A stretch of DNA of 18,510 nucleotides from JBIOHJ01 sp044448905 (lineage in GTDB: Bacteria; Bacteroidota; Bacteroidia; AKYH767-A; OLB10), in assembly GCA_044448905.1 (NCBI GenBank), contig JBIOHJ010000063.1, forward strand, positions 1 to 18,510. The letters are read 5' to 3'. The position numbers were made by a program, and so were the translations under genes. The notes below the pieces were generated by a model, which saw nothing but the letters and a program-made list of their open reading frames with translations, made no database searches and was not told where the DNA came from. Shown here one piece after another: positions 1 through 8,370 of this stretch. Within the stretch, counting starts at the first letter, position 1. Each line of letters starts with the position of its first letter.

Positions 1-2792
1 CCTATATAGCTGCCATCCTTTTTCCATTTATAGGTATAGCCCGCACCGCTGTTTGCGGTGAGCAAGGCGCTTTGCCCGGCACAGAATGTAATAGTGCCCG
101 AAGGAGAAATGGTTGCTGCAGGGTTCGGGTTTTTGGTAACTACAATTCCTGTTGCTGTTGTTTTTGTACAGCCGGTTATAGTATTGGTAACTGTAACCTT
201 ATATGTACCCGAAGCATTAACCACATAGCTGGATGAGGTAGCGCCCGAAATATTAATCCCGTTCTTTTTCCATTGATAAGTACGGTTGGCAGCAACAACT
301 GCATTAAGCGTTACGCTCCCGCCCCCGCAAAATGTAACAGGGCCGCCTGCAGTAATGGAAGCATTAGGCAACGCATTAACCGTTACCGTTACCGGATCTG
401 AAACAACTGCCCATGCAGAATAAGTAATCTGAACTGTGTAATTACCTGTAACGGATGCTGTATAAGACGATGAAGTTGCTCCTCCAATTGCAATTCCATC
501 TCTGAACCATTGATAAGAAAACCCTGTCCCTGTGGTTGCATTCAGCATTACATTGCCACCATTGCAAAAAGTAGTTGGTCCCGATGGTGTGATTACCGCA
601 TTAGGACGTAAAATATTATTAAAAATAAGAGCCCAGACCGGATGGAAAACGGATACACCGGGAGTTGTATTTTGATTTACTACCGAAGTTTGTCCGGTAG
701 TTGGGAACTGCCAGCAAGCACTGCTGCTCCACCCTTGCGAATAAAACGAGGGGGAGCCTCCATTTTGTTCTGAAGTTCCAAAGTTGAATTCAAAATCACC
801 AACAGGGTTGGTTCCTGAATTACTCATTATCCAAAACCTGTCAACCATATTCTGGCTGTTGTCAAGGCCGGTATTAATATTCGGATAGTTTATTGAGCAC
901 GCACCGGGCAAACCATTTGGTGCCGGAAGATTTGAAGTTGGAGTATGATAAGTTCCGATAGTGAAATCTGAAGTTCCTGAAACAGCAGTATAACGGAAAG
1001 GAACATATTCACCTGAAGTATTAATAAACGGGAACAAATATATCCCGGTATTGGCTCCTATCTTCCAGCTGACCAAACCATAGTTTGGAGGGAAATCTTC
1101 ACTTCGAAGATAACCGTTATTGGTGCGTGTTATAGCGCCTGTTAATCCATTATTAAGTGTCAGCGTTTTACCATTAAGCAGAAATTTTCCTAATTGAAGA
1201 AAAAGAGTATCCTCTACGATGACCGCTGTATTTTGCCTTACATTGTTGGAGTTATTAATTGACAACTCATGGAATGTAGTGGTTGAAGTACCATCAATAT
1301 TCTGCGCGCTTGTTCCGATAAAGGAAGCAATGCTGTTGCCAGCTTCAAATATGCCATTGTTGCTCCAGTGTTTTTGTATGTTAACAGGATACTTCACATA
1401 ATTCCTGTGAAATCTATAAGTTATGTTTGGCCTGTTATCGCTCCTGAAACGGGTAAGGCCGGGTGCAGTAATTTTTGCATCGGTTGCCGCGCCTGTTCCG
1501 GCTCCGCCATAAGTTAAATCTACACTTGTAGTTGTGCAGCCGGTAACAGTAAAGGCTCCGTTATATAAAGCGATTGTTGCTCCGGAAACATTCACCGTCC
1601 CGCCAACCGCAAACGGAGGAGATGCCTGCGCTGCAAATGTCCATGTTATTGATCCACCGGAAGCGCCTGTGGTTACACTCGAGGTTATAACACCCGAATT
1701 GGGCAATAACGAACATCCACCGGGGAAAGGAGGAAATGCCCCGCCCGCCTGAACCTGTATTTTATAAAAACTTTGGCATCCCAGTGTTTGAGTGCTTCTG
1801 GTTTGGTCAGAAAAAAAACCTGCCCCACCGGCCGCATTATCGTAACATATTTCAACAAAAAAATTATACGCGTTATTATTCCACACAAAAGGAGTAGTAA
1901 GAGGTATTTTTATTGCACCACCTGAAGCAGGTAAACTTGTAAGATCAACCGTTCCGCTAAATACTGTGGTAACACCCCCGGGATACCCGCCAACAACAGA
2001 AGCTGCGCCTCCTGTAATAGGGGGAACCGGGTTACCAGATGCAGGGGATAGGAAACAAGCATTGGCTGTTGCATAAAAGAATTTAATTTCGAAATTGATA
2101 TAAGGAACAGTACTGTTGCGTTGGGTAACATAAAAAATCATTGAATCAATCACATCGTTCAGTTGCATACCTTGTGCCATCAATTCGGCTACAGTATAGG
2201 TAACCCACATACGTTGCCGCGCAAAGTTCCCGTTAAACGGATAAGCATTAACATTTAAAAGATTCCCGTTGCTTAATTGCGCAGTATCATTCTTACTCGA
2301 AATAACTTTCAACTTTGCCGATGAGTTTACTATGTTGAGCGAGTCATATACATTTAAAGAACCATTGGCAAGATTGGCATTTATCGTCAGCGAGTCAGCA
2401 CCATGAATCCTTAACTTACGCGTGCTGGCTATCACCCCGTTTTTGATAACCGGGTAGAAAGAAGGTTCAGAAAAATCAACGGGAGCAAAACCATAAACGT
2501 TCACTGCCGTAACCGAATCCAGGATAATAGCATCCTTTGCACTTGTAGGGATACTATCGCACCAGTTAGCCGCTACATTCCAGTCATCACTCACACCACC
2601 AAGCCATACGCTCCAGCCGGATAAGGCAGGCGGTAAATTACAGCTTGGTATAAGTGGAGCAGGAGTTGGTTGGCCGAAACGTTCCGTTTGTACTACCTGC
2701 GCTAAAGACGAGAGATGGATAATAAAGATTAACGGTAGAGTTACAGCGGTTTTTTTAAGAAAGAATTGTAAGGAATTGAAGTTTGCTTTCAT
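1..2792 (-). CDS. Large secreted protein with C-terminal Ig-like repeats (3' end outside window)
   Basis: The frame is open from an ATG at 2792 to the left edge: 930 visible residues and no stop. Residues 1-31 look like a signal peptide (basic start, hydrophobic TLPLIFIIHLSSLA core, cleavage before Gln32). Residues 32 to about 730 are Ser/Thr/Asn/Gly-rich beta-type sequence that I cannot assign to a named family. From residue 732 there are Ig-like repeats of 79 and 81 residues (599-363 and 362-120), then a third unit cut by the window edge. Each unit has a TFCxGG motif, a YQW or YKW core Trp, GATSSSY, and a GxYxVxVT strand. Such architecture is typical of Bacteroidota surface proteins exported by the type IX system, which usually end in a sorting domain. 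That domain would lie outside the window, so the export route is inferred. A candidate promoter lies at 2811-2841. The function is unknown; an adhesin or cell-surface structural role is possible. Confidence 0.85.
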   Translation of the reverse strand, partial: MKANFNSLQFFLKKTAVTLPLIFIIHLSSLAQVVQTERFGQPTPAPLIPSCNLPPALSGWSVWLGGVSDDWNVAANWCDSIPTSAKDAIILDSVTAVNVYGFAPVDFSEPSFYPVIKNGVIASTRKLRIHGADSLTINANLANGSLNVYDSLNIVNSSAKLKVISSKNDTAQLSNGNLLNVNAYPFNGNFARQRMWVTYTVAELMAQGMQLNDVIDSMIFYVTQRNSTVPYINFEIKFFYATANACFLSPASGNPVPPITGGAASVVGGYPGGVTTVFSGTVDLTSLPASGGAIKIPLTTPFVWNNNAYNFFVEICYDNAAGGAGFFSDQTRSTQTLGCQSFYKIQVQAGGAFPPFPGGCSLLPNSGVITSSVTTGASGGSITWTFAAQASPPFAVGGTVNVSGATIALYNGAFTVTGCTTTSVDLTYGGAGTGAATDAKITAPGLTRFRSDNRPNITYRFHRNYVKYPVNIQKHWSNNGIFEAGNSIASFIGTSAQNIDGTSTTTFHELSINNSNNVRQNTAVIVEDTLFLQLGKFLLNGKTLTLNNGLTGAITRTNNGYLRSEDFPPNYGLVSWKIGANTGIYLFPFINTSGEYVPFRYTAVSGTSDFTIGTYHTPTSNLPAPNGLPGACSINYPNINTGLDNSQNMVDRFWIMSNSGTNPVGDFEFNFGTSEQNGGSPSFYSQGWSSSACWQFPTTGQTSVVNQNTTPGVSVFHPVWALIFNNILRPNAVITPSGPTTFCNGGNVMLNATTGTGFSYQWFRDGIAIGGATSSSYTASVTGNYTVQITYSAWAVVSDPVTVTVNALPNASITAGGPVTFCGGGSVTLNAVVAANRTYQWKKNGINISGATSSSYVVNASGTYKVTVTNTITGCTKTTATGIVVTKNPNPAATISPSGTITFCAGQSALLTANSGAGYTYKWKKDGSYI

Positions 2793-2810
2793 GGGGCTAG
2801 TATTGAAAAG

Positions 2811-2841
2811 CGAAGTTAAGAAATAATAAACGAATACGCAA
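2811..2841 (-). promoter_or_regulatory. Candidate Bacteroidota promoter for the large secreted protein
   Basis: On the minus strand, TTG (2841-2839) is followed after 20 nt by TAACTTCG (2818-2811). This matches the Bacteroidota consensus TTG-N19/20-TAnnTTTG except for one T-to-C change. The -7 box ends 18 nt before the ATG at 2792, giving a short leader. No SD-like sequence is evident, which is common in this phylum. Confidence 0.4.
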
Positions 2842-2871
2842 CGAGCAGTCGAAATCCTCGAAAGGGGTTTC

Positions 2872-4497
2872 TCAATCCTTTTCCAAAAACGGATACCGGT
2901 AATCGGTTGGCGGAATAAAAACTTCTTTGATGGTTCGCGGAGAAACCCATCGTAATAAATTAATCATCGAGCCGGCTTTATCATTTGTACCCGAACCTCG
3001 CGCACCTCCAAACGGCTGCTGCCCTACCACAGCGCCTGTACATTTATCATTAATATAAAAGTTACCGGCTGAGTTCACTAATTTTTTTGTGGCGGTTTGT
3101 ATTGCGTAGCGGTCTTGTGCAATAATGGCTCCCGTCAAAGCATAAATTCCTGTTTTGTCAACAAGTTCCAATGTTTCTTCCCACTTATTATCATCATACA
3201 CATAAACAGTAAGCACAGGTCCGAAAATTTCCTCACACATAGTTATGTACTGCGGATTTTTTGCAAGCAATACTGTTGGCTCAATAAAATATCCTTTGCT
3301 CTTATCGTATTTTCCTCCGGCAATTATTTCAACATCGCTGCTTTTCTTTGCTGCATCAACATAAGTTATGATTTTATCAAATGCTTTTTCATCAATCACT
3401 GCATTAATAAAATTTGAAAAATCCTCAGTGGGTCCCATTTTAAATGAAGCGAGATCGCGCAGTAATTTTTCTTTTGTTTCATTCCACATGCTTTTGGGAA
3501 CATACGCACGCGAGGCAGCGCTGCATTTTTGCCCCTGGAATTCGAAAGCTCCTCTTGACAAAGCAGTCACCAATACATCAACATCAGCCGATGGATGCGC
3601 CATGATAAAATCTTTTCCCCCCGTTTCGCCCACAATGCGCGGATAAGATTTATAATTCGGAATATTTTTTCCGATTGCTCCCCACACATCTCTGAATACT
3701 CCTGTTGAGCCGGTAAAATGAATGCCGCCAAAATCAGGATGAGATAATATAACTTCGGCAGTTGCAGGTCCGGGAACATAAATCAAATTGATAACGCCAT
3801 CGGGTACTCCCGCTTTAATGAAAACTTCCATCAGCATGTTGGCAGCATAAATTTGCGAGAAGGCAGGTTTCCACACCACTGTATTTCCCATCATGGCTGC
3901 CGATGTGGGAAGATTTCCCGCGATGGCTGTGAAGTTAAAAGGTGTCAATGCGTATACAAATCCTTCAAGTGGACGTTGCTCTAACCGGTTCCATACCCCC
4001 TTTGATGATAACGGCTGCTGCGTATATATTTCATAAGCATACTGAACATTGAAACGTAAAAAATCAATCATCTCACACGCAGCATCCACCTCAGCCTGGA
4101 AAACATTTTTCGATTGGCCAAGCATTGTCGCGGCATTTATTTTATAACGGTATGGCCCCGAAAGCAACTCAGCAACTTTCAGGAAAATTGCAAGACGCTG
4201 TTCCCATTCCATGTTTGCCCAATCATGCTTTGCTTTCATTGCAGCATCAATTGCCATCTTTACATGGCTTGAATCACCCACAGAATAATTTCCTAAAACA
4301 TGCTGATGGTCGTGAGGGGGTGAAAGTTTTACCTTTTTGTCAGTACGGATTTCCTTTCCTCCTATATACATTGGAACATCCATCACCTTTGAGCGCATTT
4401 CGGCAATAGCTTTTTTCAGCTCTTGGCGCTCCTTACTGCCGGGAGCATAATTCAATATGGGTTCATTAACTGCGATGGGAACTTTATATATAGACAT
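2872..4497 (-). CDS. pruA: L-glutamate gamma-semialdehyde dehydrogenase (1-pyrroline-5-carboxylate dehydrogenase)
   Basis: This 541-residue aldehyde dehydrogenase oxidises glutamate semialdehyde (from pyrroline-5-carboxylate) to glutamate with NAD+, the second step of proline degradation, in the cytoplasm. Family motifs are intact: oxyanion-hole Asn in TPFNFTA (185-191), FTGST (261-265), the general-base Glu291 in VGETGGKD, the nucleophile Cys325 in GQKCSAASR, EEIFGP (422-427) and PFGGARGSGTNDKAG (495-509). Length matches stand-alone PruA of about 540 residues. There is no fused proline dehydrogenase domain, so proline oxidation must be encoded elsewhere. The gene is monocistronic by position: divergent from the gene at 4647 and 79 nt from the next start. 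A TAnnTTTG box lies 40 nt upstream. Nothing is missing or broken. Confidence 0.97.
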   Translation of the reverse strand: MSIYKVPIAVNEPILNYAPGSKERQELKKAIAEMRSKVMDVPMYIGGKEIRTDKKVKLSPPHDHQHVLGNYSVGDSSHVKMAIDAAMKAKHDWANMEWEQRLAIFLKVAELLSGPYRYKINAATMLGQSKNVFQAEVDAACEMIDFLRFNVQYAYEIYTQQPLSSKGVWNRLEQRPLEGFVYALTPFNFTAIAGNLPTSAAMMGNTVVWKPAFSQIYAANMLMEVFIKAGVPDGVINLIYVPGPATAEVILSHPDFGGIHFTGSTGVFRDVWGAIGKNIPNYKSYPRIVGETGGKDFIMAHPSADVDVLVTALSRGAFEFQGQKCSAASRAYVPKSMWNETKEKLLRDLASFKMGPTEDFSNFINAVIDEKAFDKIITYVDAAKKSSDVEIIAGGKYDKSKGYFIEPTVLLAKNPQYITMCEEIFGPVLTVYVYDDNKWEETLELVDKTGIYALTGAIIAQDRYAIQTATKKLVNSAGNFYINDKCTGAVVGQQPFGGARGSGTNDKAGSMINLLRWVSPRTIKEVFIPPTDYRYPFLEKD

Positions 4498-4537
4498 GGA
4501 TTAGATTTTAGTATAAACAATCAAGATAAATGAGGTG

Positions 4538-4545
4538 CAAAAGTA
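4538..4545 (-). promoter_or_regulatory. Candidate -7 promoter box of pruA
   Basis: TACTTTTG on the minus strand is a full match to the Bacteroidota TAnnTTTG -7 element, 40 nt before the pruA ATG. No TTG occurs at the expected -33 spacing. The -33 position (about 4565-4568) falls inside the GATACTT tandem repeat, so the box is supported by the -7 motif alone. Confidence 0.4.
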
Positions 4546-4562
4546 GACAAATCCGGTGTCAT

Positions 4563-4590
4563 GATACTTGATACTTGATACTTGATACTT
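4563..4590. repeat. Perfect heptamer tandem repeat, (GATACTT)x4
   Basis: Four exact consecutive copies of GATACTT fill 28 bp in the 149-bp region between divergent pruA and the PAS-like gene. The array begins 18 bp beyond the pruA -7 box, covering its -33 region, and ends 56 bp before the ATG at 4647. The unit length is not a multiple of three and the array is non-coding. It could gain or lose copies by slippage. Confidence 0.9.
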
Positions 4591-4646
4591 TCTGTAACCT
4601 TTTGTAAGATTCTCAGTAAAATCAACGAAACCAACTTAAAAATAAA

Positions 4647-5057
4647 ATGAGCTTCAGCAATTTTATTCCGGTTCAACCGAAAAAGTGCCAGTGCATTTCG
4701 TTTAACAAGAAAGGGTTTATTGTAGAAAGCGATAATTCGCTTTTCAATACGGGGACTATAATGGGACGCTCAGTTTCATTTCAGTTTCCCTTTATTAAAA
4801 AAATTTACAAGCAACTGCTTAAATTAAGGCCAACCGATGAGCCTTTGTTTTTTCCGAATGTTAAAATTGATATTTCGGATTATTCTAGCATCTGCGATTT
4901 TATTTTTACGAAGGTAGAAAATACAGATGGTGAATCTATCGTGTGGTTTATTTATGATAACTCCATGCATTTCCAGGAGGTGTTAAATTATCCGAAATCA
5001 TCTGTAAAGAATTACGATACGGGAAAAGGAAGCAGGCAAAGTGAGTTTTTTGAATAA
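4647..5057 (+). CDS. Small PAS-like single-domain protein
   Basis: A 136-residue protein with no signal peptide, membrane segment, kinase or DNA-binding domain. The pattern resembles PAS folds at the N-terminus of Bacteroidota sensor kinases and cyclases: ISFNKKGFIVESDNSLF (17-33), a helix FPFIKKIYKQLLKL (46-59), FFPNVKID, a strand ICDFIFTK and a terminal VWFIYDNSMHF (99-109). In those proteins the segment is followed by a coiled coil; here it ends in about 25 polar residues. Four Cys/Lys-rich residues near KKCQC (12-16) are notable but not a recognised metal site. It is divergent from pruA and convergent with the helicase gene, so it is probably transcribed alone. The PAS assignment is by pattern only, and any ligand or partner is unknown. 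Confidence 0.75.
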   Translation: MSFSNFIPVQPKKCQCISFNKKGFIVESDNSLFNTGTIMGRSVSFQFPFIKKIYKQLLKLRPTDEPLFFPNVKIDISDYSSICDFIFTKVENTDGESIVWFIYDNSMHFQEVLNYPKSSVKNYDTGKGSRQSEFFE

Positions 5058-5073
5058 GGCTTCCCGCTTTATT
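5053..5073. terminator. Hairpin spanning both stop codons of convergent genes
   Basis: AATAAGGC (5053-5060) pairs with GCTTTATT (5066-5073) across a TTCCC loop. The stem has 8 bp including one G-T wobble. The TAA of the plus gene (5055-5057) and of the minus gene (5071-5069) are both inside the stem. Neither side has a clean U-tract (CTATTTT on plus), so it would be a weak terminator or an mRNA 3'-end structure. Confidence 0.4.
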
Positions 5074-8000
5074 CTATTTTAATTAGTTTCATTTCTTTGA
5101 GATATAATAAATACTTCTCCACATTTGTATATCCCGATTCGATAAGTACCTTTTCATATTCATCCAACTGTTTTTTGTGCAGAACATCTTCATCGCCCGT
5201 TTTATAATCAAGTAAAACCACATTATTATTTTTTATCATTACCCTATCTGGGCGAATAACGTTACCGTTAGGTAAAATCATTTCGGCTTCGGTTTTTATT
5301 TCCCATTCTTTCGTAAACCATTTATGCTGTTTGCAGATTTTTAAAACATCGTCAATCATTTGCCTGACATCTTTTTCCTGGTTTTCAAAATTTACACCGG
5401 TCTTTAGAGAATCGCTGAGAGCTTTTGGCGCATCTTCTCCCAGGATTATTTTAGAAAATAATTTATGAATGAAAATTCCGAATTCGGTTTTTTCTGCCTC
5501 TTTGCCATTAATCGAAATTTTGTTTTTATTAATTGCAATAACCAATTTGCTTTGCCAGGGATTGGAATTATATTTCTCCAATGGAACAATGGCAGGATTA
5601 TCGAATGATGTTTCTGAATCTTTCTGCGTGATTTCTTTTTCAGCAATTTTTTGTTTTAGCCCCAATGAAAGTATTTTACATTCTTTACCTTCTTTAATAG
5701 AATCTTTCCATTCTGAAACCGAATTAATTGTTTTACAGATTAGCTGCGATGCCCGGTTAATAGAATCGGTTTTTGCATCAGGGCAAATAAGATACAGTTC
5801 TCTTTCGGCTCTCGTAAACGCTACATAAAGCAAATTCAGATTGTCAATAAGTGTTTGGTGCAATTCTTCCTGGTATTCGTTTTTGAAATAACTTTTTTCA
5901 AGCGCACCTGTAACCCTTACCGGTAATGAAGAATATTGTAAGAATGGTTTTTTAGATGGATGAACCCAAAGCGTATCACGGCTATCGGGTTTTAATTTCC
6001 AATCGGTAAACGGAATAATTACGCTGGGAAACTGTAATCCTTTTGCTTTGTGAATGCTGACAATCCGAATTGCATTTTCGTTGGAAGGTATTATTACCGA
6101 AGCATTACGGGCATCCTTACTGTTACCCCACCAGTCAAGAAAAAGCGACAACGAGGAAGAATTTTTATCCAGAAAATCGAGAACCATGTCATGGAAACGT
6201 TGAACGAAAGCATCCGGACGGCTGTTTAGTTTGAAAATGCCTGTCAGCTGTTCAGCAAGTTCATAAAGCGGAAGTTTTTTAAGCCGGTCAAAATGTAAGC
6301 TGAATTCAAGAGGTAACGATTGAAAAAAAAGCTTTTCATCATTTACCAAAGAAAAAACACTATGCGAATCTTTTGGCTTTGTTTCTGAATGAGTAAGATG
6401 GTAGTAAATACATTCGGCACGGGCTATTTTATCCTCAGGATTATTAAGAAGCTTAAACAGGTTAATGAGAAAAATGATTTGCGGTGACCTGTTTATCAAA
6501 AGCGATTCAGACGAAACTATTTTTTTTATTCCGTTCTCAAATAAAAATTTTGAAATTTCATTGCCTTGCCTGTTTGTTCGTACCAGTATGCAAATATCTT
6601 TTTCTGCAACTTCCCGGATTTTCAGTTTATCGATTGTTGCCAGCAAATGCTTCAATACTATTTCGTTTTGATTACTCTCCTCCTCGTCCTCCTTATTTAT
6701 TTCACTTTTATTGTAAAGAAGTATTTCTACCAACCCTCCTGATGAATTCTTTTTCGTTACCTCCTGCTTTACTTCATCACTTTGAAAAGCACTTACAAGG
6801 CTTTTTTTATTTTCATCAGTAATATCATCTAAAGGCAAAAGGTTGGGTGCAACAGAAAAAAACCGGTTGTTGAAATTCACAATCTCTTTTTTGCTTCTGA
6901 AATTGGTTTGCAGGTTTTCGGTTTTAGTAATGGATGCATAGTGCTTCAGATCGTTCTGAATTCCGTTCATAAGCAATTGCATATTGCCACCACGCCAGCG
7001 GTAAATAGATTGCTTGGCATCGCCAACCATCATGGCTGATGAACCGTCAGCCAATGAATTTTCAATAAGCGGCATCAGGTTTATCCACTGAAAAGAAGAG
7101 GTATCCTGAAATTCATCAACTAGGAAATGCTTATAACGGTTGCCGGTTTTTTCATACACAAACGGAATATCGGTACCGCTAATAAAGTCTTTTAGCAAAA
7201 GATTAATGTCGCTGATAAGCAGGATATCGTTTTCATCACGGAATTCACGCAGCTTTTCATCGAGTTTATTCACAATGCCTGCAATATAAATAAGGTTTAA
7301 TACTTCGGTTGTGGTATTATATTCTTCAAAATTTTTCTCATAATGATCAATTACTTTCTTAAGAATGTGGCTGAAATTATTTTCTACAAGTAAAACAATC
7401 TGTTCTCTGTTTTGAGCAGATTTGGACACCCATTTTTCAGAAAACTGATTTGCTTCAATTGCGCGCGCTTTGGGTATATAGTCACCAGCAGGAATGCGTT
7501 TGGTAATTTTAATAAGATATCCGGCTACCCCGCTTTTCCCATATGAGAAATTCTGAACCGAAAGATTATATTTTTTAAGCCCTTCAATGAATTCATTTCC
7601 GAATGATTTCATTTCCGACTCAAATGTGTTTTTAATTGCCCGAAGCTGTTTGATAAATTCTTCTGAAATATTTTCATGGGACTTATGAAACGCCCTGAAT
7701 TCTTCACGGAACAATTGCTGTGCAATTACCTGTAATTCGCGTTCAATATTCCATCCTTTATCTTCATTCATTTTCGACAGCATAAAATCCTGCAGCCATT
7801 TTGAAAGGGCTCTGTCATTATTTAAGCTGTTGAAAAGACGGGAAATGATTTCGGAAATAACTGCAGGTTCGTTTAACTCAGTTTCGAACGTGAGCGGAAT
7901 ACCCATTTCTTTTGAAAGCGAGCGGATGATGCGGTGAAAAAAGCTATCAATGGTACATACCGCAAATTCAGAGTAACGGTGAAGAATAAGATTCAAAAGC

Positions 8001-8278
8001 CTTTTTGAATTCTCAATAAAAACTTCTTCGCTTACATTTAAAATTTTCTTCAGCTCACTTTTTAACTCTTCATTTTTACCTTCGGTGAATTCAACCAGCG
8101 TTTTTATAATGCGGGTTTTCATTTCATCGGCCGCTTTGTTAGTAAATGTGATGGCAAGTACCTGGTGGAAAAATGCCGGCTGCGCTAGTGCAATTTTCAA
8201 ATACTCTTTTACCAGCGTATAGGTTTTGCCTGAGCCTGCTGATGAGCGGTAAATAGTAAGCTGGTTAAAAGGCTTCAT
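5069..8278 (-). CDS. UvrD/AddA-like helicase with C-terminal PD-(D/E)XK nuclease domain
   Basis: This 1069-residue protein resembles AddA/RecB, which unwind and resect DNA double-strand breaks for RecA recombination. Superfamily 1A helicase motifs appear in order: Walker A SAGSGKT (13-19), Ia TFTNKAADEMKTR (44-56), II LVDEFQDT (386-393), III GDAKQSIYRWRGG (419-431), IV NFRS (459-462), V SIHKAKGLQFP (741-751), VI YVAFTRAERELYL (818-830). The C-terminal nuclease has His938 in GIFIHKLF, Asp1011 in RPDRVM, and Asp1024/Lys1026 in LLDYKTG, the RecB/AddB-type metal site. I chose the ATG at 8278 because Walker A then begins at residue 13, as usual in the family; a TTG seven codons upstream (8299) also keeps the frame open. 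The usual partner AddB is not a neighbour. The gene upstream (DUF3078) is separated by a strong terminator. Confidence 0.93.
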   Translation of the reverse strand: MKPFNQLTIYRSSAGSGKTYTLVKEYLKIALAQPAFFHQVLAITFTNKAADEMKTRIIKTLVEFTEGKNEELKSELKKILNVSEEVFIENSKRLLNLILHRYSEFAVCTIDSFFHRIIRSLSKEMGIPLTFETELNEPAVISEIISRLFNSLNNDRALSKWLQDFMLSKMNEDKGWNIERELQVIAQQLFREEFRAFHKSHENISEEFIKQLRAIKNTFESEMKSFGNEFIEGLKKYNLSVQNFSYGKSGVAGYLIKITKRIPAGDYIPKARAIEANQFSEKWVSKSAQNREQIVLLVENNFSHILKKVIDHYEKNFEEYNTTTEVLNLIYIAGIVNKLDEKLREFRDENDILLISDINLLLKDFISGTDIPFVYEKTGNRYKHFLVDEFQDTSSFQWINLMPLIENSLADGSSAMMVGDAKQSIYRWRGGNMQLLMNGIQNDLKHYASITKTENLQTNFRSKKEIVNFNNRFFSVAPNLLPLDDITDENKKSLVSAFQSDEVKQEVTKKNSSGGLVEILLYNKSEINKEDEEESNQNEIVLKHLLATIDKLKIREVAEKDICILVRTNRQGNEISKFLFENGIKKIVSSESLLINRSPQIIFLINLFKLLNNPEDKIARAECIYYHLTHSETKPKDSHSVFSLVNDEKLFFQSLPLEFSLHFDRLKKLPLYELAEQLTGIFKLNSRPDAFVQRFHDMVLDFLDKNSSSLSLFLDWWGNSKDARNASVIIPSNENAIRIVSIHKAKGLQFPSVIIPFTDWKLKPDSRDTLWVHPSKKPFLQYSSLPVRVTGALEKSYFKNEYQEELHQTLIDNLNLLYVAFTRAERELYLICPDAKTDSINRASQLICKTINSVSEWKDSIKEGKECKILSLGLKQKIAEKEITQKDSETSFDNPAIVPLEKYNSNPWQSKLVIAINKNKISINGKEAEKTEFGIFIHKLFSKIILGEDAPKALSDSLKTGVNFENQEKDVRQMIDDVLKICKQHKWFTKEWEIKTEAEMILPNGNVIRPDRVMIKNNNVVLLDYKTGDEDVLHKKQLDEYEKVLIESGYTNVEKYLLYLKEMKLIKIE

Positions 8279-8310
8279 TGCGGAACTAAAAATACGCAAT
8301 TTGAAGATGC

Positions 8311-8367
8311 AAAAAAAAATGCCACAGATTCACAGATTTCAGCGGGGCTAATCTGCGAATCTGCGAC
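8311..8367 (-). terminator. Strong intrinsic terminator after the DUF3078 gene
   Basis: On the minus strand the stem is GTCGCAGATTCGCAGATT (8367-8350), then an 11-nt loop (8349-8339), then AATCTGTGAATCTGTGGC (8338-8321). All 18 positions pair in RNA if three G-U wobbles are allowed. One A follows, then nine T (8319-8311). The stem starts 3 nt after the DUF3078 stop. Each arm is itself an internal repeat of CAGATT. In plus-strand RNA the wobbles become A-C mismatches, so termination should be mainly one-directional. The arms resemble a CACAGATT-type repeat I recall from Bacteroidota intergenic regions; this was not searched. Confidence 0.85.
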
Positions 8368-8370
8368 TGC

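Noticed and set aside
2851..2871. Possible hairpin terminator just after the pruA stop
   Set aside because: On the minus strand the stem (GAAACCC with GGATTTC) has a C-A mismatch and no U-tract follows.
3097..4409. Plus-strand ORFs of about 90-106 codons opposite pruA
   Set aside because: They lie entirely within intact pruA and have Cys/Phe-rich, non-protein-like composition.
4563..4590. Short direct repeats as a CRISPR-like array
   Set aside because: The 7-bp units are contiguous with no spacers, and no cas gene is present.
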